Origin: Nannobrachium achirus
Lineage: Eukaryota > Chordata > Actinopteri > Myctophiformes > Myctophidae
Direction: 5' to 3'
NCBI GenBank assembly: GCA_963921795.1
Contig: OY997639.1
Coordinates: 54,648,426-54,712,425, forward strand
DNA: 64,000 bases
Below, piece after piece: positions 48,934 through 63,872 of this stretch (positions are counted from its first letter, which is position 1; each line of letters opens with the position of its first letter). The position numbers were made by a program, and so were the translations under genes. The notes below the pieces were generated by a model. The model was given only the letters and a program-made list of their open reading frames with translations. It did not search any database and was not told where the DNA came from.

Positions 48934-51009
48934 TAACAGTAATATCAGAAGGTTATTTCATCTAATTTTAAATGGTTGTAAAATATAAACTAAACTAGTT
49001 TTATTTTCAATTTTAAAGCTGATACTGCAGTAAAGACTGTGTCTGCTAACAGCAGTAAAGCAGGGATACCTTGCAGGTTGCAGAGCAGAATGGGGAAAGA
49101 TCCAGGACTAAAGGAAAGTCAACATGGCGGTTCACCTTCCGTAGGTTCATCCCTGCCTTAAGAAAGCAAAACCCCAACACACATTACAACACAGTAGGAC
49201 ACAGCCTGAACGGACTGTAAAATAATTTACATTACATAACATTGTGCATTAATTATGTTGGATTTACAAAGCTTCAAAGTGCTAACCTGGTGGAAGCGTT
49301 TGAGATGCAACGTGACAACAGGGGGCAGTGAGGAGATCAGCATCTGCTTCCTAGCACTTGTGTACACCTTATCTGCCCTCTTATCTGTGCAGACAACACA
49401 TGTACCCCAAGTTCAAGTCCAAACACTGGTGACAGCATTTTATTAGTCTTGAGAAAATGTCACAACAATGTCATCAGAGCCTGTGAACAATTGGAGCAGT
49501 CGTTTGAATTTTTGCTTCAATTTGGTGTTTGGGTTTTTATCTAATCTAAGGCCATGAGTTCATTACTGTCAATGCGTACAATTCAAACTAGGGATGCACC
49601 AGGGAAATTCTAGACTGATGTTAAAATAACAATTTGACCGACAGCCGATACCAATGTTCGTTTATTTTAGTTTTGTGGTAATTCATTCCCTCTCTTGTGC
49701 CACAGAAAATATTCACATAATGGATGTAATCCGAATCTGCAGCTTGGTAGACTGCAAATAGCCAACATTTAGCCAGTGTAAAATTGATTGGCCATCCGAA
49801 CATCGGCCAATGCCAACTGTGAACGTCAATTTATTTGCCGACATGCCAATGGGAGACAACGGGACGAATATCAGGCGATAACGATATACGGCTGACATAT
49901 CAGGACACCAACAACACTCCTGGCAAACATATGCAGTTCTCTCACCGGTTGAGCCGCTTTTGCGGAGCTGCTTCTGCCTGCGCTCGGTGCAGTTCTCGCA
50001 CAGTAGCTTGTTGTTGCCCATCAACAGCTCCACAGAGGTGAACTGATGGAGGCAGGACTGGACGGAGCACTCCTTGGAGCAGGGGGTGTAACTGTGGGAG
50101 AGTGCCTGGAAGGCCCCCTGGTGGTGCTGATGATGATGGTGGGACTGCTGAGGCTGCGTCTCTCCCGGGTCCTCAGGAGAACAGTGCATTGTGGGTGAAC
50201 AGTCCGCAGAGGTAGGGCTCAGGTTCATTTTAGAGACGGCGCTAACCAGCTGCTCCACGGCGCCGCCCTGCCTGGGAGAAGGGGACGGCGAGGGGGATGG
50301 GGTGGAGATGGCTGTGGGGGAGGGCGTGAGGGTTGCGGTGGAGGTCGGGGTGGAGCCTCGCAAGTGGCTCTGGCCAGAGGAGGGGGGCCGCGGGGTCCAT
50401 TCGCTCTCCGAGGCCTCGCTGTCGGCGTCGTTGCTGCTGTCCTGAGGGCCAGAGTCTTTCTCGCTGCCGTCCGAAAGGCTGCCTGCGGCAGCCATCCTGC
50501 ACACAGAGACGCCGCGGGCCGCTCCACTGGCCACCACCTCCTCCTCTGGTCTGTCCACTCCGCAGACTGGTACCCGCTCCTCCACAGAACACGGAGATCG
50601 CTTGCTCTGCAGCTTCTGGCAGGACAGAGTATCAACATGCCGTAAGGATGGGGTAAAAACAATACTCTAAAGCAGGGGTCTTCAACAGGGGGTCCTCAGA
50701 GTTACCACAGGGGGGCCGCCAAATCTTTGTGTGATATGGTCATGTTTTTTTACATTAACCACTCGAACCCTAGCATCCCTATTTTGAGTGGAACATTAGC
50801 CAAAAATAGCAGATCTATAACCTGTTTAAGAAATCTATGATTTTTTTTTTTATTTGCAACACAATTATAGGCTCTAGTGGGGGTCCCTGCTTCATCTCTC
50901 TCTCAGCTAAGGGGTCCTTGGACTTCCTGCTCTAAAGCCCTGAGCAGTGAACAAATTCAACGGAATGAAGAACGTAAAAAGAACATAACACTGTCAACTT
51001 TCAAAAAAT

Positions 51010-51047
<38 letters not shown>

Positions 51048-52458
51048 CACACCTGGCCACTGAGCTTCCTTGTGTTCCTATTGTGAGAGTGTGCTGCAGC
51101 GACCATCTCATCAGTGTGAGACGCATGGCCTTCCTGCTCCCGGGGGATCTTACCCAGCCTTCCAGGGTTGCAGGGTTTGGATATCTGACCATGAAGTACA
51201 TGAAAAAATTAAGGAAAAAGAAAAGACAACAGCATTTCAATGAAGAAACCCAAAAGATCTGTATACAGTAGTAGAATGTATTTTTCTGTTGATGAAATGG
51301 TCTCGTGACCATTCATCATCAATCAACCTAGTAGTTCACCTATTTTTGACATAAAGATGTGTGAAATACTTGCCATTAAAACAGTGGTTAAAAATGTATT
51401 AATTGATTATCAGAGTCCCGTGGTCAGAGTTCTGGTCAGTTTTAGATGAATATTAAGTAGTTCCAATGGGGTGGGGGCCATTTGGCGTGGCCCAATCATT
51501 GAAAATAGATTAATCCACAAAACTAGCGTCATTTGTATTGTTGGCCTATTTCTACCATATAGAGCGAGGTTTTGTTCTGATCAGCTGACTGCAAAGCACC
51601 TTGTTTTGGGGAAATACGTTGCAGCGGCGTAGTGATACTGGACACAAAAAATAGTACCATGTGACAGAGGGGTCAAAGTTGAACGAAAGTTGGTCTATTT
51701 GGTAGAAATAGGTCAACAATACAAATGACGCTAGTTTTGTGGATTCATCTATTTTTAATGATTGGGCCATGAGCCCCTGCCAAATCACCGGAACTACTTT
51801 ATATTCATCTAAAACTGACCAGAACTCTGACCACAGGACTCTGGTAATGGATTAATACATTTGTAACCACTATTTTAATGGCAAGTATTTCACACAGCTT
51901 CATGTCAAAAATAGGTGAACTATCACTTTAAGGCCATTCACACAGAGCACTATTAACTTATAGTTACCAGTAAGACTCCGGGACTTATCGGGAGATAAGT
52001 GACCATCAGGTCACAATTGTATACACAAATAGGTCCAAAGATGTGTTTGAAAAAATCGACCTGATGCTGGCGCTAAATGGGACAGATCCATGTTGATGAC
52101 ATGACTGTAGACATACTGTGTACCGCTTTGCGTGATTTTTGGGCAGAATCTGTAGGAGCAGTGTCCAAAAATTAGTTTTGCAATAAACGATCACAATAAA
52201 TATAGATTTAAAGTCAAGTGGATGGCAGAGTTCACACAAACTATTAAAAAAAATACAATGGTGAAAGATATTGTTATAGTTATCTTTATAGTGCTCAGTG
52301 TGAATGCCGCTTTAGTCTTTTATTGTCTGTACTGTCTGGCATGAATGTTAGTGGTTATACAGTACTGTAAGTCACTGTCATATAAAGGCTTACCCTCTCC
52401 TCTATAATAGGTAGAGAGATGTCTATGAATGCCTCCTTCACAGTGGAAATCTAAGAGG

Positions 52459-52518
<60 letters not shown>

Positions 52519-53258
52519 GACATTATATACTGTAGGATTCATAATTCCTGCCCTTGCCAGGAACACATACAGCACTGGTAGTAGAACACCTAACCACACA
52601 CAACCACACCTCGTCTATTTAGGGAGAATGTATTCTCATATTACTAAACGGACGCTGGCGACAGAATTTCAAAGATTAGAATGCCAACAGATATGCGTTT
52701 GCAAAAACAAAACAAAAACAGAACCTGGATTAAAGATTTTATAGGTTTATGTTTTTGTTTTTTTATTGTGCTCACATACACAACCACTTACGTGCTCACA
52801 CTCTTCACACATAATTGTGTTGGTCAGCTCCCCTACAAAGATGCGATCAACAAAGTTCATCTTGACGCCTTCCTTCCCATAAGCTGTTGGAAAAATCAAG
52901 AGATTTGTGTAAGCATTTCTGGCTTATAAATGAAAGTTTCATCAGTCAGCATAAAACACAGATCGAACATATTCCATTCCAATTAGTACTCTGACTTCAG
53001 TCAAACTACTAGACACTTGTAGATGAATGAGCACTGGAATAGCCTTATTTATTGTAACAGACTCCACGAGAGGTAATTTGCACTGGTCAAGACTAGAGGT
53101 TACCAACACTCGAAGGTTTTAGAGAACTGGCAAACACAGAAACATTAACACAACCCCTTTCAAATGAACAAGCATTTATTTTTGGCTTACAGTTGAAGTC
53201 TGCAATTAACAAGAAACATTTATTTTATTTTAAAAAATCACACCCGTGTGAAGTGGAG

Positions 53259-53316
<58 letters not shown>

Positions 53317-54514
53317 ATCATGTGTACCGATTTTTGTGACATTTGAAGAAAATATGTAGGAAAAGGAGGAAAAAGGGTGTTTTGGAGAAAATTCAAGATG
53401 GCGGAAAATCTATCATGGCGCATGGGCGTGGCCTATATGGGGAGATGCGTCATGACCCAAGGAATCCAGGGAAAAAATATTTTTAATTTTCCGACCTACG
53501 GTTCAAGAGTTACAGGCCAAAACGTAAAGTGGGGTGTTATGGCGCCACCATGCGGCCAAATGACACAATTATTTTTTATTTAATCCTTGAAATCATTATG
53601 AACCTCCTCTCCAAGTCTTGAAACTCTAGCCCCTATGGTTTGCGAGAGACAAATAATTGAATGTGAGTTTTTGCGATTCCCATTATAAGTCAATGGGGAA
53701 AATTAATTCACTAATAAATTAATATCAATTAAACTATTGAACCTTTCTCTTAGCAAGTTACTAGCCCACGATTCCCGAGTAAGCCGGTCGATTTGACATA
53801 TGGCGCGAGTGTGTGGTGGCAAAACTGTGGGACTAGTAGCGTGCCGAAGTTTAGGAAGTTCAGGCTACATACACACAGACACACAGACACACAGACAGAC
53901 AGACAGACACACAGACCCACACAGCCACGTATAGGGAGCCTGTGCTTCACACAGCTCCAAAAAGGGGGACCAGATTCCCTGCTGCTTGAAATGACCTGAG
54001 GTGTATTCCAACATATGCCACAAGATGGGGCTATTGATCCAGAGTGTGTTCGAACCTTTCACTTGGCGTTTGGTCTCCTCATCTGCTGTCTTCTCTGTGG
54101 GGTTGTTGAAGGCTTTCAGGATGCTGGCTTTCACTCTCTGGCAAAAGTCACACACAAAAATACACATTGATGCAGACAGAGAATTTAACCTAAATTACTT
54201 GGCTTCAAGAGTGGGGAGAAGAAAATGTGTATAAGTGGATTCATTATCTGTGTTACGTCAATTAGCTAAATGTAATTTTAGATAATGGTCAGTTTGACAG
54301 GTACACATATTAGAGGCATCATTAAGATGAAGCAATCACTGTAATTGTCTAGTAACATTAGCATTGCAGATCTGTCTGTGAATGTGTGTGCACAGCACAG
54401 TATAATCCTTAGTGTAAATATTAACTAGAAACAAATGGAACCGTAGGCGTCCATTTGGTTGCATTTGTACACTCTTCTGAGTTTAGTTAACACTGGGATT
54501 TTACTCTGTGTGTG

Positions 54515-54600
<86 letters not shown>

Positions 54601-55602
54601 ATCTCCATAGGCTCCTCTTATTGAAGGTGACATGGTCAGTGAGTTTGTTGGTGAGAGAGTTGTGAAGAGGCACCCCGCCACAGTAAAGCACCAATCAATA
54701 GATAATTGGCCGTGGTCTGTGTCTGTGGACCCGACCAGTCGTCCCCCATTCTCCCGGCACCCACGCACTGGAATGACTATTTAGGTCAAAAAAACCTTGT
54801 TAATCCCATCCCAGCCCTGGCCGGCCCGCAACCCACTCAGCCAACACAGTCAGGCCACGCAGAGAGGCTCGGCTACTAATTAATTACCAGCACCCCCAAC
54901 CCCCCCCCCCACCACCACCACCACCAACAGCGCTGTTTGTCCCACACAGAACAGAGAGGGGGGACGAGGGGGGAGGGAGGTCGGGGTGGGGTGTAGTGGA
55001 GATGGTTGGTTGGTGGTGGAAGCTAAAAAGAAGATGGGTTGAAGAAGGACAGGCCATGCCCTGAGAGAGTAATACCTACCGTCTCAGCTAATCGACGATA
55101 ATTGGCTGTGTTTAAAATTAGCATATTTAGACCTCCCATGCTAATGGCCCATCAACACAAACACTTAGGGGCTCAAAGGTTGGCGACACCCTCCGTAGTG
55201 CGGACCAGTGATACGGCACGTGCAAGAGGTCGCGTGGGTAATTGCGTGCATATTTACTTTGCGATTTAAGAAAATGAATGAGACAAGACGAGTTTACGTT
55301 CACAATGTATCCAAAATGTACTGTTGGCCTAATTGAATTAAACGTGCGTGTATGTGTGCAGAATATTATTTGTACTTGTGTCTCAGATATTTTTGAGCAC
55401 TACAATGCACTGTGGGAACCTCCATAAGGCATACCGTCCTTCATTTTAAGAATAAAAACATAGGGTAGTAAGTTACTGTATCTGTGCTTGGCTGTATACT
55501 TGAGTGTGTCTGAAGTGGATGAAGAGAGCAGGCTTAACCCTGTACCCTGTAACCCCCCCAACCACCCCCTTTTTCTGTTGCCTTGATTAGTTCGGGGAGG
55601 GG

Positions 55603-55639
<37 letters not shown>

Positions 55640-57703
55640 TGAGTGAGCGGGAGGGGGACGTGGGTGACCCTCTAGCACAATGGGCCGGCCCCGCAGCTCA
55701 TTCACCAGCTGTGGGTTTCCCAAGATCACACAATGATGCCGGTCGTGCCACTTGCAAGTCCCCAAGTGGCACAACTGTCTGCGTTCACAAGTTTGAATGG
55801 GACCAGGGGAGGCCCTGCCTGTGCCCCCTCCCAGGCCCCGGGGTGACCACTCCACGCACCCGCTCCTCTTACTCCTCCTGGGCTCACTGAGCTTGCTGGT
55901 GGGGCTGAGGGGGGCCGGCTCAGCCCTGCGAACGGGGTCCTCTGTGGGGTCCTCCTCTAATTGCCCCGCACGGGGAGGAACACTCTTCACTTGCCAGAAA
56001 ACATGGCACCATAAGGTTGAAATACAAAGAAAGGCTTGCTGGAAAAAAGGAGAGCGGACATTGTGTGTCTGTACAAATTGTCTCAATGTCCCACATGACG
56101 GTTTTCTCACTAGTCTTGAATAACTTTGTGTGAGCAGTGAGCACTGAGCAGATCAGTCGTGATCCAAATGACTGAGATTTGGTCTCAGGTGTGTTTGGAT
56201 ACTAATCCCAGTGAAGCACACCATTACGTGTGTGTCTAGCATAAAATGCTGGATGAGTGAGAACTTTCTCAAAGTAAATGAGGACAAGACAGAAGTTCTC
56301 ATAATTGGTTCTACTGCGCAGAGAGAATCAATAATAAGTAGACTTGGTAACCTGTCTAAAGAAAGTAACACTTCTGTAAAGAACCTGGGAGTGATCATTG
56401 ACGCTGAATTGAATTTTAATACACACATTAATCATGTCACCAAGATTGCCTTCTTTCACCTTAGAAATATTGCGCGAATTAGAGCATCATTGGACGATGC
56501 AAAAACGCTGATCCACGCTTTTGTTTTCTCTCGGCTTGATTACTGCAACGCACTTCTCTCTGGTCTGCCAAAGAAAACAACTGACAGTTTGCAACTTGTT
56601 CAAAATGCGGCAGCCAGAGTTTTAACTAAAGCTAAGATGAGAGAACATATTACTCCAGTCTTAGCGTCGCTACACTGGCTCCCGGTTGTTTTTAGGATTG
56701 ATTTTAAAATTATTTTACTTGTTTATAAAGCTCTAAATGGTCTGGCACCTTCGTACCTCTATGACTGCCTGCATAGATACGTTCCAAACCGCCCACTCAG
56801 GTCTTCTAGTGCTGACCTACTCGATGTGCCTAAAATGAAATATAAAAAATATGGTGAAGCAGCTTTCTGCTTCTACGGACCGACAGTTTGGAATAAACTC
56901 CCACTACACCTAAGACAGGCAGCCTCTGTGGATAGCTTTAAAGCACAGCTCAAGACCTATTTCTTTACTCTTGCTTTTAGCTGAATTATTTTTTTATCTC
57001 CTTGATGCTATTGACGTCCACACTGTTCTGAAATTGTTCTTCAATGTTTTATGTTTTTATTGTTCTGCTTTATTGTATTCATGTGTATTTTATTTTTTCT
57101 GTTAAGTAACTGTGCTTCATTTTCTGCTCTGTAAAGCACTTTGAGCTGCATTTCATGTCATGAAAGGTGCTATACAAATAAAGCTTTATTATTATTATTA
57201 TTATTATTATTAATGCCACATAAACGTCTGCTGTGTGCTTTCTAGTCCTGATTCGACTGCAATGACTGCTTCTGTCTACAGCATGCACAGAATCAGCATG
57301 GATGGTTGTGGTATCATTGTTACATTGATTGTAGTAATTTGTCTGTTCAATTTGTCAATACAGAAAGAAATCTATAGAATGGATATTATTCTTGTACCTA
57401 TACATATTTTCAGCAATCCAACTGAAAATGTTAAAAGACAACTTCATAGCCAAACTCATAATTCCGAGTCAGATATTAAAGTTAGCAACAAAGCAGTGTC
57501 CGTCGCAATAACGACCACCTTTGGGGACATCCGTGGACATGCAATCTGATGCAGGTCTCAGCACTGGCTGAGGATTGAGGCCACTGATGATTATCCAGTG
57601 TGTATCCAAGCTCACCTTGGTTTCTTCTACTCGTATGGAGTCCAGTAAGTAGTGCAGCAGTTCCTGGCTGTCCTGCTGCTGGTAGCCCTTGAAGCGTGGA
57701 GCC
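45615..57703 (-). CDS. usp45: USP45, ubiquitin-specific peptidase 45, C-terminal two thirds
   Basis: Ten exons: 57703-57616, 54137-54056, 52883-52792, 52450-52394, 51184-51053, 50615-49946, 49384-49287, 49156-49070, 48788-48644 and 45745-45615 (stop TAG). All phases fit. The protein reads [76 protein letters not shown], a variable insert, [55 protein letters not shown] with the catalytic His, QWVYVSD with the Asp, and ends [17 protein letters not shown]45 is a cysteine-type deubiquitinase; a DNA-repair substrate is ERCC1 (from the literature). Exon 49156 begins at an AAG acceptor rather than the nearby CAG, because only that gives an open frame and the conserved AG-LRKVNRH. The large exon carries Ser/Thr/Pro runs and a His/Gln run within the variable insert. 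The zinc-finger UBP domain and catalytic Cys box are not found up to 64000, so the 5' part is missing. Confidence 0.95.
45793..46038. mobile_element. hAT MITE, CAGTGGTTCTCAAC family, copy 2
   Basis: It starts CAGTGGTTCTCAACC and ends TTTGAGAACAACTG. The flanks TCTTAGAG and GCTTAGAA match at 6 of 8. A half hairpin lies near 45893-45918. Confidence 0.75.
46283..46920. mobile_element. CCATATATGG element, second large copy
   Basis: Its left part matches 41051-41160 (AAATTCTTGGC-ATCTGG-CAGTGATGTA, then ATCGGACCA-TTACCCATATA). Its right end TGCGAAC-ACGGTCACAAT matches the end of 3319-4962. It contains four more perfect CCATATATGG boxes. It sits in an ATAATGCATTATAA-rich repeat. Confidence 0.55.
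46973..47113. mobile_element. Short MITE with GGTAACACTTTAC ends
   Basis: Inverted ends GGTAACACTTTAC and GTAAAGTGTTACC surround ATTATAA-rich sequence. Confidence 0.6.
47691..48602. mobile_element. TTAA foldback element with a nested SINE
   Basis: TTAA lies on both sides (47687-47690, 48603-48606). The ends are AGGACAACTCCTCCCTAAAT and its inverse, with arms of more than 200 bp. The SINE 47927-48176 lies within. The right end is 41 bp from the USP45 exon edge at 48644. Confidence 0.85.
47927..48176 (-). mobile_element. tRNA-derived SINE, copy 2
   Basis: On the minus strand it has TGCCCGGGTAGCTCAGTCGG, GGTTCGATTCCGAGCACC and a CCTACTTGTTG end. It is flanked by a perfect 10-bp duplication TTGTCCCACA (47917-47926, 48177-48186). 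Confidence 0.9.
48861..48931. repeat. (TG)n microsatellite
   Basis: About 71 bp of TG after a short (TA)n, 70 bp upstream of USP45 exon 48788-48644. Confidence 0.95.
49590..49915. mobile_element. hAT-like fragment, TAGGGATGCACC start
   Basis: It begins TAGGGATGCACCAGGGAAAT and contains repeated GCCGATACC/GGCCGA-type motifs up to a CAGGACACCAACA edge. The right terminus is not clear. It lies just downstream of the large USP45 exon. Confidence 0.4.
50673..50939. mobile_element. hAT MITE, CAGGGGTCTTCAAC family, copy 3
   Basis: It starts CAGGGGTCTTCAACAGGG and ends TTGGACTTCCTG. A perfect 8-bp duplication CTCTAAAG flanks it (50665-50672, 50940-50947). A half hairpin lies at 50796-50820. It is 58 bp upstream of the large USP45 exon. 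Confidence 0.9.
51012..51045. repeat. (TG)n microsatellite next to a USP45 donor
   Basis: On the coding strand exon 51184-51053 is followed by GTGTGTTTACAC and then (CA)n. Confidence 0.9.
51331..51927. mobile_element. Foldback element in USP45 intron
   Basis: The arms TAGTTCACCTATTTTTGACAT and CAAAACTAGCGTCATTTGTA recur inverted over about 250 bp each. TTAA adjoins the right end (51928-51931); the left TTAA is gone. Confidence 0.8.
52451..52511. repeat. (GA)n tract serving as polypyrimidine tract
   Basis: On the coding strand this is (CT)n ending CCCTCTTAG at the acceptor of USP45 exon 52450-52394. Confidence 0.9.
53240..53995. repeat. Repeat-like block with (TG)n and GACA runs in USP45 intron
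   Basis: It holds (TG)n at 53262-53315, a unique-looking AAGATGGCGGAAAATC segment, and CACAGACAGACAGAC runs at 53870-53920. GTGTACCGATTTTTGTGA recurs in altered form near 52120 and 63760, which suggests a dispersed repeat of unknown type. Confidence 0.45.
54508..54599. repeat. (TG)n microsatellite
   Basis: About 92 bp in a USP45 intron. Confidence 0.95.
54780..56005. other. GC-rich, candidate conserved non-coding region in USP45 intron
   Basis: 54780-55250 has motif-dense sequence (GGCTACTAATTAATTACCAG, GACGATAATTGGCTG). 55640-56005 is high-complexity and GC-rich with an open minus-strand frame across a (TG)n at 55606-55637. The frame fits no USP45 exon, since the exons on both sides join directly. 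Conservation is not testable here. Confidence 0.35.
56200..57213 (+). mobile_element. L2-type LINE, 5'-truncated, in a USP45 intron
   Basis: An open frame of 257 codons (56211-56984) gives the C-terminal part of the reverse transcriptase: [86 protein letters not shown]. The 3' UTR ends GTAAAGCACTTTGAGCTGC, GGTGCTATACAAATAAAGC and a (TTA)n tail at 57187-57213, as in fish L2 elements. The uninterrupted frame suggests a young copy. The endonuclease and catalytic RT core are missing. Confidence 0.9.
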
Positions 57704-59174
57704 CTAAAGAAGGAGATGAGGGACATGAATAAGAACGAGTGACACTCCTAAACAGCGCTATTCAACCTGCGGCCCGTGCAGCATGTCTAAGCGGCCCGCC
57801 ATGGTCATAATAATTGAAATATATATCTTTTCAGTGTGGACAAATCATTTCTGATCATTTTTCAGTTACTCTCCAAAACCACCAAGAAACAATTTTTGTC
57901 TTGTTTTACACAAGACTTTTTTTTGCCATTTTGTTTGTTCCAAAAGAAGAAACTTCATCATTTCAATAAGCAAGGCAATACAACAATCAATCATTTCAAT
58001 AAGCAAGGCAATACAACAATCAATGTGATTAGTCATGAGAGTAGCGTTCATCTTATGGATGGCTGACACTTCTCATGGGACTCAATCAACATCAATACAT
58101 CAAGTGCATAGAGATATCAATCCAGAACAAAGAAACTCAGGTAGACCAAGCACCCAATCAGCAAAAAATCGTATATACCTATAAGAACGCTATCTAGCTT
58201 TGTTACTTTGGGTAAGACATAGGACTCAACTAGTGAATAACCCAACCCTAACCATATCTAAGAAAACTAATATTGTACCACTCTTCCCGTTTATTTAAAG
58301 AACTATGTACTCTGGACAGTGCACACAGAACAAGTTGGTGAAATAACATTCATGGTGGTGGGTCGTCCCTTTACATTATGCACACCTTTTTAGTTCCTTA
58401 GCACAAACTATGATTCCGTTGTTGTGTTTCAAATTACTGAACCCATCATTTACGTTACCAATAAACATGAACATTTACCACCCTCAAACATCAGTACCTA
58501 AACAACCTCATAGCAGAAATCACGATGAGAGTGAATTCACGGATATCCATCCATAGGGGGACAATACTTGCCCACAGAAGTAAAAAGGAAAGCAATTAAC
58601 AGCATTCAATCAAATCGAATGCAGACTACTAAACAATCAATAAGAAAATGGACATTGTTTTCTCAAGGACTTTCAACAAATGCATTTTTCCCCTGGTGCC
58701 GGCCACAGTAAGCAGCGCTGTACCAATAGTTGTTGTGAGGCACGCAAATGAACATTGTTACTAGTAGACACGTGCCATAAGGCTGAAAGAATGGCCACAC
58801 CACTGCACCATGGGCTGCAATGTATTCATGCTTATTAAATGCCTCCCTGCTTTCTCAGGTTTGTGCAGCTTATAAACACTCACTGATGCATTTAATGTGC
58901 TTTAGTTAAACCAGTGAGGATGACGTGCCCTGTAATCGCACGATTCGCGCCAAACATCCCCACTCACAGGCATTAACACATAATTGTAGCACTTAGAATG
59001 AGTCTAAGTTGAATTTAGGCATTAGTTGGAGGTTTAATTAAGTTTGAGTTTAAGTACTGGCAAAATGCTTGGGTTAAGGAAGTTAAGGAAAGGGAGTGGG
59101 GTCAGTTATAGAGATTGTGTTTCATTCAGCAACGCATGCTAGATCCTGCAAACCAATCAACTCTGCTGCCTACC
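57704..59174. other. USP45 intron or upstream sequence, no exon found
   Basis: Mostly AT-rich. There is a hAT-like scrap near 57755 (TATTCAACCTGCGGCCC) and a short direct repeat at 57956-58022 (CATTTCAATAAGCAAGGCAA). 58780-58980 looks more complex and could be regulatory. Confidence 0.4.
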
Positions 59175-59713
59175 TAGCACTGGTCCATCGCGTCACCTCC
59201 ATTGACGCTCTGACAGACCCGTCTGCAAATGAATAGACCGTGTTTTCTCAGACCTTACCAGCGCTCAACTTGAGTCAAAATAAACTAAACTACTTCACTA
59301 CTCACCAAACCAAAGGTAGTTTTGCGTTGTTGAAAGTCTATTCTCCGCAGTGGTGAGCCCCTCAGCACCCCACCTACTCTGTAAAATACATTATTTTTAA
59401 AATAAAACGCACCCACCTCGAGCCACCCAGCGGCCACCGCAGATACAACGGTTCACAACCCGGAAATAAGCGGCGGTCGAGTTGGATGCACTTTATTTCA
59501 TGCCAAAAATAGTGTATTTTACAGAGTGGGTTGTGTGCTGAGAGGTTCACCACCGCGGAGAATAGACTTTCAACAACGCAAAACTACCTTTGGTTTGGTG
59601 AGTAGTGAAGTAGTTTAGTTTATTTTGACTCAAGTTGAGCGCTGGTAGGGGCTGAGAAAACGCGGTCTATTCATTTGCCGACGGGTCTGTCAGATGGACC
59701 AGAGCTACTGCCT
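59175..59713. mobile_element. Foldback element
   Basis: Inverted arms of about 180 bp (59210-59385 and about 59510-59693) include CTGACAGACCCGTC, CAAACCAAAGGTAGTTTTGC and TCTGTAAAATACA. Weaker outer pairing TAGC-CTGGTCCAT extends both ends. Confidence 0.75.
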
Positions 59714-62870
<3,157 letters not shown>

Positions 62871-62873
62871 TAG

Positions 62874-62945
62874 GGATGGGACGATAAGCAATATTATCGT
62901 TTATCGTGATAAAAAACACTCACGATAATCGTATCGTGGAGATTT
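62874..62945. mobile_element. Fragment of the TAGGGATGGGACGAT hAT MITE
   Basis: The first 70 bp match 27620-27690 (TAGGGATGGGACGATA, ATTATCGTTT, CACGATAATCGTATCGTGGA), then the sequence breaks into a GCGTGCGTGC tract. Confidence 0.75.
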
Positions 62946-63502
62946 CATTTGCGTGCGTGCGTGCACGCACACACACGCACGCACGCGCGCGTGTGTATGT
63001 CACAAATAAACGCTTGCACTGAGCCTGGTCTAAGCCGGTGAGCCCTATTAACCTGCCTCTTAACACAAACATACAGGGCAGTGTGCAAAAGAGAAAAGGA
63101 GCCGTCCCCCTAAAGGTCAAGGTCAGACCCGAGCCTCTCGGCAGCTGCAGCAGTCTGAAAAAGTGACAACTGGGTACAGTGCATCCAGAGAGTATGCTTT
63201 GGCTATTCTGAAGGTCATTACACTGGAGAAATGAAAAATAAAAATGGTTTCCGGTAAACAGGAGCAACTCTTGACCTTGATTCTTCCACTCCCAAGCTAT
63301 GGGTCTGCTGGAACACAGCAGAGGTCCTCCTCGGTTGATTGGGACTTGGGAAGAGATGGTAGGGCTTAGGTTCGAGGGACAACACAATGAACGACGATGT
63401 GTACATTTGATATAGTAAACCTTGTAACCTTAACAGTTATCCTAGCTGTTTGTGTTATCTCTTTGGAGGATATACACATATACACTGTATACGGTACATA
63501 CA

Positions 63503-63506
<4 letters not shown>

Positions 63507-63538
<32 letters not shown>

Positions 63539-63581
63539 ATATATATATATACACTGTATATATATATATATATATATATAT
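63507..63581. repeat. (TA)n microsatellite
   Basis: Two TA runs around a CTATATATATATATACACTG core. Confidence 0.9.
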
Positions 63582-63810
63582 ACTAGTCCTTCCTTACCCG
63601 TTCAAAGATATGAGCTCCGAAATGATGTGCAGTGTGTGGGTTATGGGGTGTGCACACCGTATATGAGGGATGGAAAGTAACTTTAACTGGTGCTTGCATG
63701 ATAATATGTAGGAGCATCAATGTAAGAAACACCCGTTTCGTTTAATGGCTACAGACATAGTGTGTACCGATCTGCATGATTTTTGGACATCATCTGTAAC
63801 AGGGCCAGAA

Positions 63811-63872
63811 CCCCCCCCCCCCCCCCCCCCCCCCGCCCGCCTGCCTGCACCCCCCCCCCCCCCCCCCCCCCC
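63811..63872. repeat. Poly-C tracts followed by (GT)n
   Basis: Two C runs of more than 20 bases are split by a CCCGCCTGCCTGCA insert. A (GT)n follows. Confidence 0.9.

Noticed and set aside
55400-56110. 236-codon minus-strand frame as a USP45 exon
   Set aside because: It spans a microsatellite, matches no USP45 segment, and the exons on either side (57616 and 54137) join in phase directly.
62920-63387. 155-codon minus-strand frame
   Set aside because: It begins in a hAT fragment, crosses a GTGCGTGC tract and shows no family or splice support.
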